A stretch of 37,317 bases of DNA from the NCBI GenBank assembly GCA_005800465.1, contig SYFI01000030.1, positions 1-37,317 of the forward strand, in the 5' to 3' direction. Shown piece by piece: positions 1-8,028 of the stretch (positions are counted from its first letter, which is position 1; each line of letters begins with the position of its first letter). The translations under genes were made by a program, and so were the position numbers. The notes below the pieces were generated by a model that saw only the letters and a program-made list of their open reading frames with translations, searched no databases and had not been told where the DNA came from. Source of the stretch: Actinomycetota bacterium. Its GTDB lineage: Bacteria; Actinomycetota; Thermoleophilia; Miltoncostaeales; Miltoncostaeaceae.

Positions 1-213
1 ACCGGCGCAAAGCACATCGTGGGCCGGCACTTGGACCGTCCCCTCGGTGAGGGGAACGATGTCCCCCGCTGGCTTGATGCCCCAGTTCCGCTCGTAGATG
101 GCGGCGGCATGCCGGTCGATCTCGGAGGCGAACACGCACTCCCCACCGAGGCCGCTCATGACCTGATGGAACCCGCCAATGCCCGCGAAGAGATCAACGA
201 ATCGGAATGCCAT
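1..213 (-). CDS. DNA (cytosine-5) methyltransferase, N-terminal part
   Basis: The reverse strand from ATG at 213 reads MAFRFVDLFAGIGGF and continues open to the window edge for 71 codons. FVDLFAGIGG is motif I (S-adenosylmethionine binding) of C5-cytosine methyltransferases. It is followed by an acidic residue in ASEID (motif II-like) and ends at DVLCAG, the start of motif IV, whose catalytic PCQ lies just outside the window. The enzyme would methylate cytosine at a specific DNA site as part of a restriction-modification or solitary methylation system. The gene is divergent from the unknown gene at 312, with 98 bp between the two start codons. Family assignment is secure; specificity cannot be told from this fragment. 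Confidence 0.9.
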   Translation of the reverse strand, partial: MAFRFVDLFAGIGGFHQVMSGLGGECVFASEIDRHAAAIYERNWGIKPAGDIVPLTEGTVQVPAHDVLCAG

Positions 214-311
214 TGGGGCCACGATAGCCGCCGGTCAGGACGGGGCGCTGACGCTGTCACCGCGCCGCAGTAAGGTGCGCAAAGACCCTCTCTTTCACTG
301 TGGTGGTGAGC

Positions 312-1487
312 ATGGCCACGAATGCCGTTCAGGAGACCGCGGAAGCGCGGAAGAAGTTGATCATTGCCGCGTTCTCGGAGGAACTCGATCCACTGAACGA
401 ACGCTCGTCGGCTCGCGTGCTCGCCGACATGATCAAGTCTGGCGAGCCCCGGCCGATCCTTACGAGCGGCGACATCGACGGCCTCCTGTCGGCCGCGATG
501 CTGTCGTCTGTCTCGGCGCGCGTCGGCTCGACGGACGGACGGTGGGAGGTCGTTGCGATCACCCTCTCGACGCCTGAGGGTCAGGCGATCCTGACGCACC
601 CTGCGGTCGCGGCCGAGCGGCCGCCCAACATCTTCGGCGTCGATGTGTTCTCAACCGAGTTCGACAATGTGAGCAACCACATCGTCCTCTTTGGCGACCG
701 CCGCCTCTCCGTTGATCAAGTCCGGGAGGCGTTCGAGGACTGGGACGCCGCGGTTCGCGCCGCCGCCGCTAGCCCCGACCGGTTGATCGCGGACCCGAAC
801 CTCTGGGCCGAGATCTACGCCTCACGCAATGACGGCGCCTATCCACACGGCGCCCCTTACAAGTATCCGTTGGGCACTGCGCAGATCCTGCTGGCGCTCC
901 TTGAAGCGGGGGAGGTAGCGCCGCGCTTCTTTGACGGCCACTACCTGCCCTGGCTCTTGGCGAACTGCGATGGCGGTGTCGCCTCCTACACCAGCAAATA
1001 CTTCCCCAATGTGAGCCTTTGGTGGTCCTTGATGGCCGGGGCCGTAGGCCCCGGCTCGCTCACGCAGATGATCTATGAGCGTGTGCGAACCATGCTGCCC
1101 CACGACTTCTCGAACGCGGTCCATCAACTGAGCCGCGAGCAGTCAGCGCAGAGCCGGGCTCACCACTTGGACGACACATGGAACATCACGCCAAAGACCG
1201 CGGTTGCCATGGCCACGGTCTTTGACCTGATCGAACAGCTGACTGGTTGGGGCGACCCTGTTCGCGATGGCACAGCGGGCATAGTCGATTGGGTGCTCAT
1301 TCCCGAAACCGACGGCATCAAGGTTCCGCTCGCGCGCGGGAAGATGGTGGCGGAGGCGACTGCCAGCGGCATGACCCTGGCCGATGTCGCGAACTCGATC
1401 CGACAGGCGGTGAGCGGGGCGACGAACGCCAACTTCTACATGGGCGGTCAGAGCGGTGATCGCTTCAACTGGTTCGGGGGTTGGTAG
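312..1487 (+). CDS. Unrecognised 391-aa protein beside the methyltransferase
   Basis: I do not recognise this protein. It begins at ATG 312; a run of in-frame GTG codons at 300-308 could extend it by four residues. Near residue 60 it has SGDIDGLLSAAML, which resembles the D-x-D-G-x-x-S-A motif I of DHH/RecJ phosphoesterases. About 60 residues later FGVDVF...NHIVLFGDR could be a diverged second metal motif, and NCDGGVASY near residue 220 is another acidic cluster. I see no PD-(D/E)XK or HNH motif, and no membrane segment. Its position, divergent from a C5 methyltransferase at an island end, suggests a restriction or other defence partner, but this is inference. The DHH resemblance is weak and could be chance. 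Confidence 0.7.
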   Translation: MATNAVQETAEARKKLIIAAFSEELDPLNERSSARVLADMIKSGEPRPILTSGDIDGLLSAAMLSSVSARVGSTDGRWEVVAITLSTPEGQAILTHPAVAAERPPNIFGVDVFSTEFDNVSNHIVLFGDRRLSVDQVREAFEDWDAAVRAAAASPDRLIADPNLWAEIYASRNDGAYPHGAPYKYPLGTAQILLALLEAGEVAPRFFDGHYLPWLLANCDGGVASYTSKYFPNVSLWWSLMAGAVGPGSLTQMIYERVRTMLPHDFSNAVHQLSREQSAQSRAHHLDDTWNITPKTAVAMATVFDLIEQLTGWGDPVRDGTAGIVDWVLIPETDGIKVPLARGKMVAEATASGMTLADVANSIRQAVSGATNANFYMGGQSGDRFNWFGGW

Positions 1488-1500
1488 GGGGCCATGTCGG

Positions 1501-1537
1501 GGGGCCATCAGGAGCCCCAATGCCGGTCAAACCGGCA
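1501..1537. terminator. Two small hairpins after the unknown gene
   Basis: GGGGC (1501-1505) can pair with GCCCC (1514-1518). TGCCGGT (1521-1527) pairs perfectly with ACCGGCA (1531-1537) around a 3-nt loop. They begin 14 nt after the stop codon at 1485-1487. There is no clear T tract, so terminator function is tentative. Confidence 0.35.
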
Positions 1538-1620
1538 CGCCTGCCATCGAGACAAATGCCCTGCTCGCGCTAGGGTTGCCCGAGCCACTCCAAGAAGCTG
1601 GACGAAGACACCAAGACAGA

Positions 1621-1663
1621 GTTCCTAATCCTGGTGTCGGAAGTTCGAATCTTCCCGAGGGCA
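1621..1663 (+). pseudogene. 3' half of tRNA-Arg(CCU): attR remnant
   Basis: The bases fit standard tRNA numbering from position 32 to 73. The anticodon loop is TTCCTAA (1622-1628) with anticodon CCT at 1624-1626. The 3' anticodon strand is 1629-1633, followed by a 5-nt variable loop. The T stem GGAAG/CTTCC (1639-1643 and 1651-1655) closes the T loop TTCGAAT. The acceptor 3' strand is CGAGGGC (1656-1662), and the discriminator is A1663. CCA is not encoded. The matching 5' acceptor strand GCCCTCG and a D arm are absent upstream, so this is not a functional tRNA. The stretch matches the usual crossover core of tRNA-targeting tyrosine integrases. Confidence 0.8.
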
Positions 1664-1940
1664 CTTAAGGTTGACCCCGTGTACCCCGGGGTGCAGGAGA
1701 CGGGTCGGCACACCGACGCGACAGCAAAAACCTGTACGGGTCCCGCGGGCGGTATGTGGGGTGCGGTCGGGTGGCTGTCGGCCTCCAACCGCGAGGTTCA
1801 TGAGCCCCGCCTCACTGTCGCACCGAGCGTTGTGGTCACCGGCGTGTGGGAGCTGGCGACCGGTCCAAGGTGGTTCCCGAGCAGAACTTCTGGCTGCAGG
1901 GGATGTCCACGGCGCCGCCCGCCGCGGGCTGAGAATCACC
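1664..1940. other. Intergenic stretch, no gene seen
   Basis: This lies between the tRNA remnant and the toxin-antitoxin operon. The open frames here look like chance frames in GC-rich DNA, with no recognisable product and no ribosome-binding site. I see nothing in it beyond a short GC-rich inverted repeat just after the tRNA remnant (around 1675-1695). Confidence 0.5.
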
Positions 1941-1974
1941 ACACCCTGGCGCAGATTATTTCGCGCCAGGGTGT
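1941..1974. promoter_or_regulatory. Perfect 12-bp inverted repeat upstream of vapBC
   Basis: ACACCCTGGCGC (1941-1952) is the exact reverse complement of 1963-1974, with a 10-nt AT-rich loop. The last base is 26 nt before the antitoxin start and overlaps the region where a -35 element would lie. It could be an operator bound by the antitoxin, since such operons are usually autoregulated through palindromes. It could also be a terminator for something upstream. Confidence 0.5.
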
Positions 1975-1988
1975 TGTCTCATGCGTGA

Positions 1989-1994
1989 TACTTT
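1989..1994 (+). promoter_or_regulatory. -10 box TACTTT, leaderless promoter of the antitoxin
   Basis: TACTTT lies 6 nt before ATG 2001. The predicted transcription start falls on or next to the A of the start codon, and no Shine-Dalgarno sequence is present. Confidence 0.5.
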
Positions 1995-2000
1995 AGTGCG

Positions 2001-2237
2001 ATGGAGCGCGTGACTATCAGGGACCTGCGGAACCACGGCGGTGATGTGGTTGATCGCGTGACGGCGGGGGAGACCCTGATGGTCACCCGGGCAGGCACGC
2101 CTGTGGCCGAACTCCGGCCGCTCCGGCGCGATGCACTTGATGCCGCCACGCTCCTCGGGCGGTGGCGCAATCTGGCCCCCGTCGATCCCCAGCGGTTTCG
2201 TGCGGATGTCGACGCAGTCGTGGATCAGGCGCTGTGA
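2001..2237 (+). CDS. Phd/YefM-family antitoxin (VapB role)
   Basis: This 78-residue protein begins MERVTIRDLRNHGGDVVDRV and continues GETLMVTRAGTPVAELRP, the typical N-terminal DNA-binding fold of Phd/YefM antitoxins. The C-terminal part (about 55-78) is the acidic, flexible region that normally wraps around and neutralises the toxin. Its stop overlaps the toxin start (GTGA), so the pair is translationally coupled. Repression of its own promoter through the inverted repeat at 1941-1974 is likely by family precedent. The start ATG 2001 is supported by the leaderless -10 box at 1989. Confidence 0.88.
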   Translation: MERVTIRDLRNHGGDVVDRVTAGETLMVTRAGTPVAELRPLRRDALDAATLLGRWRNLAPVDPQRFRADVDAVVDQAL

Positions 2238-2656
2238 CATCTGGCGAGGCGGGGCTGCTGGATACCAGCGTGGTCATCGCGCTCCCCTCACTCGCCGATC
2301 CGGCCGTACTTCCCGATGAGCCGGTCATCAGCGCGGTGACCCTTGCCGAGCTCACCATCGGCCCGCTTGTGGCACGGAGCCCTGCCGAACGCGCTCGCAG
2401 GCAGGCGGTGCTGCAGCAGGCCGAAGCCGACTTCGAGCCCCTGCCCTTCGACGCTGCGGCCGCACGCGCCTTTGGGACTGTCGCGGCAGCGCTCCGGTCG
2501 TGCGGTCGAAAGCCCGCGGCCCGGGCATTCGATGCACTGATCGCGTCGGTTGCACTGGCAAATGGCCTCCCGCTCTATACGGCGAACGTCGCAGACTTTG
2601 CGGGTATCCCGGGCCTTCGGGTTGTGGGCGTGACGATCCCGTCTGGGGCGTCTTAG
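2234..2656 (+). CDS. vapC: PIN-domain toxin VapC
   Basis: VapC toxins are Mg2+-dependent ribonucleases, mostly cutting tRNA or rRNA. The start is GTG 2234, overlapping the antitoxin stop, which gives 140 residues, the usual length. The PIN-domain acidic residues are all present: D10 in LLDTSVVIAL, E39 in VTLAELTIG, D100 in ARAFDALIASVA, and D121 after LYTANVADF. The frame stays open upstream of 2234, but that part overlaps the antitoxin and lacks PIN sequence. The catalytic set is complete, so the toxin should be active. The locus sits just outside the tRNA-defined island end, so it is probably older than that insertion. Confidence 0.9.
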   Translation: MTSGEAGLLDTSVVIALPSLADPAVLPDEPVISAVTLAELTIGPLVARSPAERARRQAVLQQAEADFEPLPFDAAAARAFGTVAAALRSCGRKPAARAFDALIASVALANGLPLYTANVADFAGIPGLRVVGVTIPSGAS

Positions 2657-2701
2657 CCACGAGGGGAGCAGGGCCTGATCCGGGCCCGCACCACATCTGG
2701 T

Positions 2702-4554
2702 CTAGGCCACTCGCAGAAGCCAGTCGCGCAGGGCGCCAAAGGTGGCGTCGTGGTCGCCGAAGTCGTGGCCCACGCCATCCAGCATCCGCACCTCCACATC
2801 CGCATGGCCGTCGGCCCGCGCCCGTTCGGCAAGCCTGTCGGCATCCGCAGGCGCCACGATCACGTCGTCGCTCCCCTGCACCAGCAGTACCGGCGCGAGC
2901 ACCCGGCCCACGTGCAGATACGCCTTCGCAGCCCCGGAGTCGGGCCCGCGGCTGTGCCACCACGTGCGCGCGGTGTACACGCCCGCCGCATGAGGGCTGT
3001 CGGCGGCGAGATACATGCGGTGGATAACAAGACTGATGTCGTCCTTCAGATCGGCATCGGCGTACGGCCGGCAGATCTCCAGGAGTTCCTCGTACGACGG
3101 CGATGCCCCGCATCTGTTCATACGGGCACGACTCGACTCGGGAAGGCTCCAAGCAGTGCCGAGCCCCACCGCGCCCACGATCGGAAGACCCAGATCGTGG
3201 GCAGCGCAGTAGAGCGCAGCCGTGGCACCGAGCGAGTAGCCCGACACCAGAACGTGGTCGTAGCCCTCGCCCGCGAGCCACGTGGTGGCCGCCCGAACGT
3301 CCTCGAGCACGTCTTCCCGCACGGCCGTTCCGAAGAGCTGCGACACGTTGCCCATGCGGGTATCCATGGTGAGAATCGGTACCCCGAGCCCCGCGACCGG
3401 AGCGCGCAGAAAGCGGAGCGCGCCCACACTGAGGTTGCCCTCGTCGCCGTGCAGGTGCACGACCGCCGTGCGCCGCCCCGTCTCCTGGATCCGGGCATCG
3501 GTGGGGACGGCGTGGCGCTCGAAGATTCCGTCATGCAGGCTGCCATCGGGGCCACGCACCGTCACCAGTCGCACGTTGCCGGTCGCCCCTCTGCGCGGCG
3601 GCACTGTTGCGCGGCGCTCCTCGGGCAGGAAGCCAATCCACGCCGCGGCACGATCGGCCACCTCGGGCACCATCCCCCAGAACGTGTGGTCGGCACCGGG
3701 CACGTATTCCAGATGCACCGGAAGACCAGCGGCCCGTGCGGCCTCGGCTAGGTTCTCGCCGTCGTCACCCGGCAGCACCGTGTCATCCCCCGCCTGCATG
3801 AGCGCGACGGGCACGCCGATGTCGCGAATGCGGTCCACCGATACCGGGTTCCGCGACTCCGGCCCGCGGCACTGCCACCAGGAGCGCAGCGACCACGCCT
3901 CAGCGTCGTACGGGGAGTCGGTGGGTCCTGCCCCCCGATGGACGACGACCACATCGTCCCCACCGTCGCGGTCCACCCCGGCCCGTAGCGCCATCCGCGT
4001 CACCTCGGTGTATGTGGGCTGCGCGCGCAGGCGGGTCCACCGCGCGCGAATCGACTCCGGGAGACTCCACGGGTGGGCCAGGGTGCACAGGCCCACCACC
4101 TCTGGCGGCCGGCGCAGCGCCTGGTAGTCGGTGACGATGCTGGCACCGAGGCTGTAGCCCATGAGCACCACGCGCTCGAAGCCGATCTCCCGGGCGAGAT
4201 CCATTGCCCCCGCGAGGTCGTCGGGCGTGTTGTCAAACAGCCCCCGCCGTACACCACTCCAAAGTTGGCCATGCGCGTGTTGATCGACAGCGCCGCGTAC
4301 CCGTGGTGAGCGAGTTCGAAGGCAATGCGCCGGGGAAACCCACCCATGTAGTCGCCGAGCGACCCGTGCACCACGATCACCAAGGTGCCTGCCTGAGGCA
4401 GGGTGTCGTCACGCGGGCGCATGAGCAGGCCATCCCAGTGCTTATGGTCCGCAGTATGGATGATCACCAGCTCGGTATCTGCTTCCAGATCATCGTGCCC
4501 AAACTCCGTGTGGGGCCGCGCGCCAGAGCGCATGGCGACGGGGTCGGGGCGCAT
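2702..4554 (-). pseudogene. Tandem alpha/beta-hydrolase gene with a frameshift
   Basis: The product would be about 617 residues made of two homologous alpha/beta-hydrolase domains. The first has VVHGSLGDYMGG (oxyanion loop), GYSLGAS (nucleophile Ser), QAGDDTVLP (Asp) and GADHTFWG (His). The second has HLHGDEGN, GYSLGAT, QGSDDVIV and GVGHDFGDH. The domains share further blocks, such as SWWQCRGPES and TWWHSRGPDS, so the gene arose by internal duplication. The reading frame changes at the run of five C at 4241-4245: the part from 4554 is in one frame, and the rest (open from 4204 to 2702) is in another. One extra C would restore a continuous protein. This is either a recent pseudogene or a homopolymer sequencing error. 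The substrate is unknown; esterase or peptidase activity is possible. The start at 4554 is uncertain. Confidence 0.75.
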
Positions 4555-4860
4555 GTCGTCGGATGGCGGTCGCAGGTCGGTCGCGGGCGCATTATTGCCG
4601 CGGCACAGTTACCGCGCCCACGTCTGCGGGGCCACGCGCGGCCCTCGGGTGAGCGACTGCACACGGGCGTGCGATACGGGGTTCGCCCGGGCAGTGGCGC
4701 GCGCAGTACGTAATGGGTTTCCGACCAGCAGATGGTCGGGTTGGAACCGAACCAACGCGCGCCGCTCGCGCGGATGACATCTATTTCGGCATGTACTCGG
4801 CGTGCATCCCGCCAATCGGAGAGGGGTGGGCTGCAAGTGGGCTCGTGGGCGAGGTGGGGG
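4555..4860. other. Divergent intergenic region
   Basis: This lies between the hydrolase (minus strand) and the channel-like gene (plus strand). I see no coding signal in it. It contains a short hairpin, CCGACC (4721-4726) paired with GGTCGG (4734-4739). The hydrolase promoter should lie here, but I cannot pick it out. Confidence 0.45.
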
Positions 4861-4866
4861 TACAGT
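4861..4866 (+). promoter_or_regulatory. -10 box TACAGT, leaderless promoter
   Basis: TACAGT lies 7 nt before ATG 4874, the same geometry as other genes in the window. It supports 4874, rather than 4970, as the ancestral start of the channel-like gene. Confidence 0.45.
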
Positions 4867-4873
4867 CGTATCC

Positions 4874-4957
4874 ATGACCGATCTCAACGAGTCTGGCCCG
4901 CAGGGAGAAGCGCCCCCGCCAACCTTCGGTGATCTCACCAAGATGCAGCGATCTTGA
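4874..4957 (+). other. N-terminal 27 codons cut off by an in-frame TGA
   Basis: ATG 4874 opens MTDLNESGPQGEAPPP and reaches TGA at 4955-4957 in the same frame as the channel ORF that resumes at 4958. The cytoplasmic-looking leader runs naturally into the following ALAR-MMVRT sequence. The simplest reading is a nonsense change in a once continuous gene, for example CGA to TGA. Confidence 0.55.
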
Positions 4958-4969
4958 GCGCTCGCACGA

Positions 4970-5494
4970 ATGATGGTGCGCACCCTGCTCACCGTCGCCA
5001 TCCTCATCACCGTCTATGCGGTGATGTTGCCAAGCGACCTCGCCGATGGCAACGTCGGCGTGCGGCTTGTGGGCTCGTTGCTGGTGTTCGCGGGAGTGCT
5101 TGCCCTGCAGGTCGATGCCATCACCCGGGACCCGCTGCCCGACTTGCGAGCCGGGTCGTCCATGATCACCGCCGTCACCCTGCTCGTGCTCATGTTCGCG
5201 ATGACTTACGCCACGCTGGCCAGCGCACACCCCGAGTGGTTCTCGCAGCCCTCGGACAAGTCGTCGGCCATCTATTTCACGGTCACCAATCTGGGAACCG
5301 TGGGATTTAGCAACATCACTGCCGTCAGCCATACGGCACGGTGGGTGGTCACCGCCCAGATTGTCGTCGACCTCACTCTGGTGGTGGCGCTCGGCCGCGT
5401 GCTGTCCAGCGCAGCCCGGGCTGGGCGTGTGCGTGAGGAGCGGCTGGCGTCAGATGCCGGACGCACGACGACCGACGACCACCCTACGACCTGA
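4970..5494 (+). CDS. Potassium-channel-like membrane protein (remaining ORF)
   Basis: From ATG 4970 the product is 174 residues with four hydrophobic segments at about 4-22, 28-47, 64-84 and 120-142. A pore-like loop, YFTVTNLGTVGFSNI, lies between the last two. This resembles the two-helix ion-channel family (Ion_trans_2), in which the filter is normally TVGYGD; here it reads TVGFSN, so K+ selectivity is doubtful. A charged C-terminal tail follows. The natural start was probably 4874, now separated by an in-frame TGA at 4955. ATG 4970 or 4973 has no Shine-Dalgarno sequence, so expression of this shortened form is uncertain. The last 11 nt overlap the convergent protease gene. Confidence 0.65.
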   Translation: MMVRTLLTVAILITVYAVMLPSDLADGNVGVRLVGSLLVFAGVLALQVDAITRDPLPDLRAGSSMITAVTLLVLMFAMTYATLASAHPEWFSQPSDKSSAIYFTVTNLGTVGFSNITAVSHTARWVVTAQIVVDLTLVVALGRVLSSAARAGRVREERLASDAGRTTTDDHPTT

Positions 5495-7976
5495 CGGTGT
5501 TGGAGAGTGCCGAGGTGCTAGTGGGGGTGATGGCCCGCACCTGAACCTTGCCACCGCGTCGCACCGATGCCCGGATGGTGCCATTCGTGTGGGCCATGCG
5601 ACCGATCAGGCGTCCATTGGCAAATACCTGGTAGCCGGTGGCACCCGGGCTCATCGTCATCCGAATTGTGAGGCCGCGGGGGGTCCGCACCACCGAGCGA
5701 AGGCGTGGGGTTGCCAAGATGTCGCGCGAATGGATCCCACCCGGGCGTCTGCTTACCGGTGGCGTGGATGGGTTACCGGGAGTGGGGCTACGTGAGTCAC
5801 CATCACCGCGGGGATTGGGAGTGGGTGTGCTCGGTGTTCCCGGGGCGCCGGGGGTACTCGGGGCACTTGGGGTACTGGGTGCCGGGATGGCCGGGACGAT
5901 CCCGGAGTTGATGTCAAGCAGGAGGTTGGGCGACTGCGGTCCGATACCGGAGATGACGTTCGTCGTGGCCCCTTCCCGGATTGCGGCAACCACGGTGGCC
6001 GGAGTGGCACCGGTGCTGCCCGAGAGCAGAAGCGCCGCGGCACCAGCCACGTGCGGCGATGCCATGGACGTCCCCGACAGCGAGCGTGATCCGGTGGTGG
6101 AGGTGTTGGAGGCCGACACGATTGCTGAACCCGGCGCGAACACATCAACGCACGATCCCCAGTTCGAATAGCTGGCCATCGCATCGTTCGCTGCTGTGGC
6201 CCCCACCGTGATGGCAGAGGGCTCCGCCGCCGGTGACGCGCCGCATGCGTCGGCATTGCTGTTACCTGCCGCGACGGCGAACGTGATGCCATCGGCAACC
6301 GCCGCCCGCACCGCGGCATTCAGCGCCTGCGAGTAGCCGCCGCCCAGGCTCATATTGGCGACAGCGGGCACGTCAGCCTGATGGTTGCTGATTGCCCAGT
6401 CAATGCCGGCAATCACGCCTGACGTACTGCCACTGCCAGCGCAGGAAAGCACTCGAACCGGAATGATGGAGACCGCTGGTGCGACGCCGAAGGTGGCTCC
6501 GCCCACGGTGCCGGCCACGTGCGTTCCGTGGCCGTTGCAGTCGGTTGCTGGATCAACGGCGGGATTGGCGGGGCTGGCGGCGTGCAATGCGTCGAATCCT
6601 GATTGCACCCGGCCACCGAAGTCCACGTGGTCGGCCTGCACGCCGGTGTCAATGATGTAGGCGGCCACCCCTCCGCCGTCGAGCGGTGCGGTGATGCGGC
6701 CGTCCAGCGGAAGCGCGCGCTGATCAATGCGGTCCTGCCCCCACGAGGTGACGGCGCGGTCCTGGGCGGCACCCGATCCCGGGGCCGCCGGAGGTGCTGA
6801 TGGGGGCGCGGGTGCCGGGGCCGACGACGCCATGGTCCACGTGAGCGTGGGCGCACCTGATGTGCCGCCCCAGCCATCAATGGCGAACAAGTACGAAGTG
6901 CCCTCAGTCACTGGAACCACGATCTGGCTCCATGTTGCGGCTCCTGCCTCCGCGTCGTCGTTCTCGGCCAAAGTGGAGAGCCCGGCGACCGTGTTCCCGG
7001 TATACGCGCCAAGCAGCGTGTCGTAGGTGCTGCCACGAGTATCGAGGGTGAGGGTGCCGGTGGCGGGAGCCGTCCAGCGGTACCAGATGGATGCGCTCGC
7101 ACCCGACCCTCCATGCGACGGCTCCCCGGTCTCGCGCGTCGCCTCCACGGTGGATCCGGTGGCGGTGCCCGAACTGCTCAACAGGGATGACGCACTCACA
7201 AACAGGTCGTTCGCCGGCGCCGCTGTGGGCACCGTGAGCGCCCAGGTCAGCGTGGCAGCGCCCCACTGTCCGCCCCATCCGTCAATGGCAATGCCGTATT
7301 TGGCACCTGCAGTGACGGCAAATGAGATGGCACTCGTGAGGCCCCCACCCGAGTCATCGTTCGCCGCCAGCAGCGTGAGCGAGTCAAGGGCGCTTCCGGA
7401 GTACGCGGCAAGCATGGTGTCGAACCCGCTCCCCAGCGTGTTCATGCGCACAGTCCCCGATGACGGAGCGGTCCATGTGAACCACACGGATGCCCGCCCG
7501 GTCGACGAGAAGTGCACGGGCTCGCCGGTCTCGCGCGTGGCCCCGTCGGTGGTGGTGGCGACACTGCCGCTGGTGCCGGTCATCGCCCGGCTGCTGGCAA
7601 AGGCGTCATTCGACGGCGCAGTTGCTGTGCTCATGGGCGGAACGGGTACGCCGGGCGATGCATCGATGCTCATTGGACGGTCGGGCTCCACCAGCAGCAC
7701 ATCGGGGTCACTGTTGAGGCGGGCGATGTCGGCCTTGTCAAGATCGGCGACAAACCCCTTGCCAATGGCCCTGAACGTGTCGCCCACGTCGTTGCCCCGG
7801 CGCTCCTCGGTGCGCACCTTGGCGGTCAGGTTCGCAGCTGGATCGATCATTATGATCTGCGGCGTCGCGGTGTCGGCCGCCGATGCCGCTGCCGTACCCA
7901 GCGCTCCCGCGATCGCGATGCCGCCGAGAAGGGCGACGAGTGCACGCGGAGTACGGAGGGTGGGGAGGGAAGACAT
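5484..7976 (-). CDS. Secreted subtilisin-like serine protease, 830 aa
   Basis: This is an exported endopeptidase of the S8 family. A signal peptide (1-33, ending ASA) precedes an I9-type propeptide (about 38-107). Two homologous beta-rich domains follow at about 122-250 and 253-382; each contains ATRETGEP, a WYRWTAP-like block and FAIDGWGG. The catalytic domain is about 405-690 with D443 (IIDTG), H486 (NGHGTHVAG), oxyanion N572 and S637 (SGTSMASPH), so the triad is complete. A Pro/Ser/Thr-rich linker and a C-terminal beta domain end the protein. Unusually, the repeats sit between propeptide and protease rather than at the C-terminus. It is a paralogue of the next gene. ATG 7976 is supported by a -10 box 6 nt upstream. 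Confidence 0.92.
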   Translation of the reverse strand: MSSLPTLRTPRALVALLGGIAIAGALGTAAASAADTATPQIIMIDPAANLTAKVRTEERRGNDVGDTFRAIGKGFVADLDKADIARLNSDPDVLLVEPDRPMSIDASPGVPVPPMSTATAPSNDAFASSRAMTGTSGSVATTTDGATRETGEPVHFSSTGRASVWFTWTAPSSGTVRMNTLGSGFDTMLAAYSGSALDSLTLLAANDDSGGGLTSAISFAVTAGAKYGIAIDGWGGQWGAATLTWALTVPTAAPANDLFVSASSLLSSSGTATGSTVEATRETGEPSHGGSGASASIWYRWTAPATGTLTLDTRGSTYDTLLGAYTGNTVAGLSTLAENDDAEAGAATWSQIVVPVTEGTSYLFAIDGWGGTSGAPTLTWTMASSAPAPAPPSAPPAAPGSGAAQDRAVTSWGQDRIDQRALPLDGRITAPLDGGGVAAYIIDTGVQADHVDFGGRVQSGFDALHAASPANPAVDPATDCNGHGTHVAGTVGGATFGVAPAVSIIPVRVLSCAGSGSTSGVIAGIDWAISNHQADVPAVANMSLGGGYSQALNAAVRAAVADGITFAVAAGNSNADACGASPAAEPSAITVGATAANDAMASYSNWGSCVDVFAPGSAIVSASNTSTTGSRSLSGTSMASPHVAGAAALLLSGSTGATPATVVAAIREGATTNVISGIGPQSPNLLLDINSGIVPAIPAPSTPSAPSTPGAPGTPSTPTPNPRGDGDSRSPTPGNPSTPPVSRRPGGIHSRDILATPRLRSVVRTPRGLTIRMTMSPGATGYQVFANGRLIGRMAHTNGTIRASVRRGGKVQVRAITPTSTSALSNTVRS

Positions 7977-7982
7977 GTCGTG

Positions 7983-7988
7983 AGGCTA
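7983..7988 (-). promoter_or_regulatory. -10 box TAGCCT of protease 1
   Basis: On the minus strand TAGCCT is followed by 6 nt and then ATG 7976, a leaderless arrangement. The same hexamer serves protease 2. Confidence 0.55.
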
Positions 7989-8028
7989 CGTCCGGAAACA
8001 TTGGTTTGGGCGATCCGCACAGAAACCG

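Larger units (their letters stand above)
1..1663. mobile_element. Right end of a tRNA-Arg-integrated genomic island
   Basis: This segment carries a DNA methyltransferase gene and a divergent unrecognised gene, and it stops at the 3' half of a tRNA-Arg(CCU) with no 5' half next to it. That is the product expected at one end (attR) when an integrase recombines inside the anticodon-to-3' part of a tRNA gene. The intact tRNA and the integrase should lie to the left, outside the window. The boundary is inferred from the tRNA fragment; no integrase or second att copy is visible here. Confidence 0.6.

Noticed and set aside
1578..1663. A complete tRNA of the long-variable-arm type using GCCCGAG at 1578 as the 5' acceptor strand
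   Set aside because: Two of seven acceptor pairs fail, there is no D arm, and the 3' part already fits a standard short-variable-loop tRNA-Arg from position 32 to 73.
1634..1996. Short open frames between the tRNA remnant and vapB
   Set aside because: They overlap the tRNA fragment or the hairpin, lack ribosome-binding sites and have unrecognisable, Arg/Pro-rich products.
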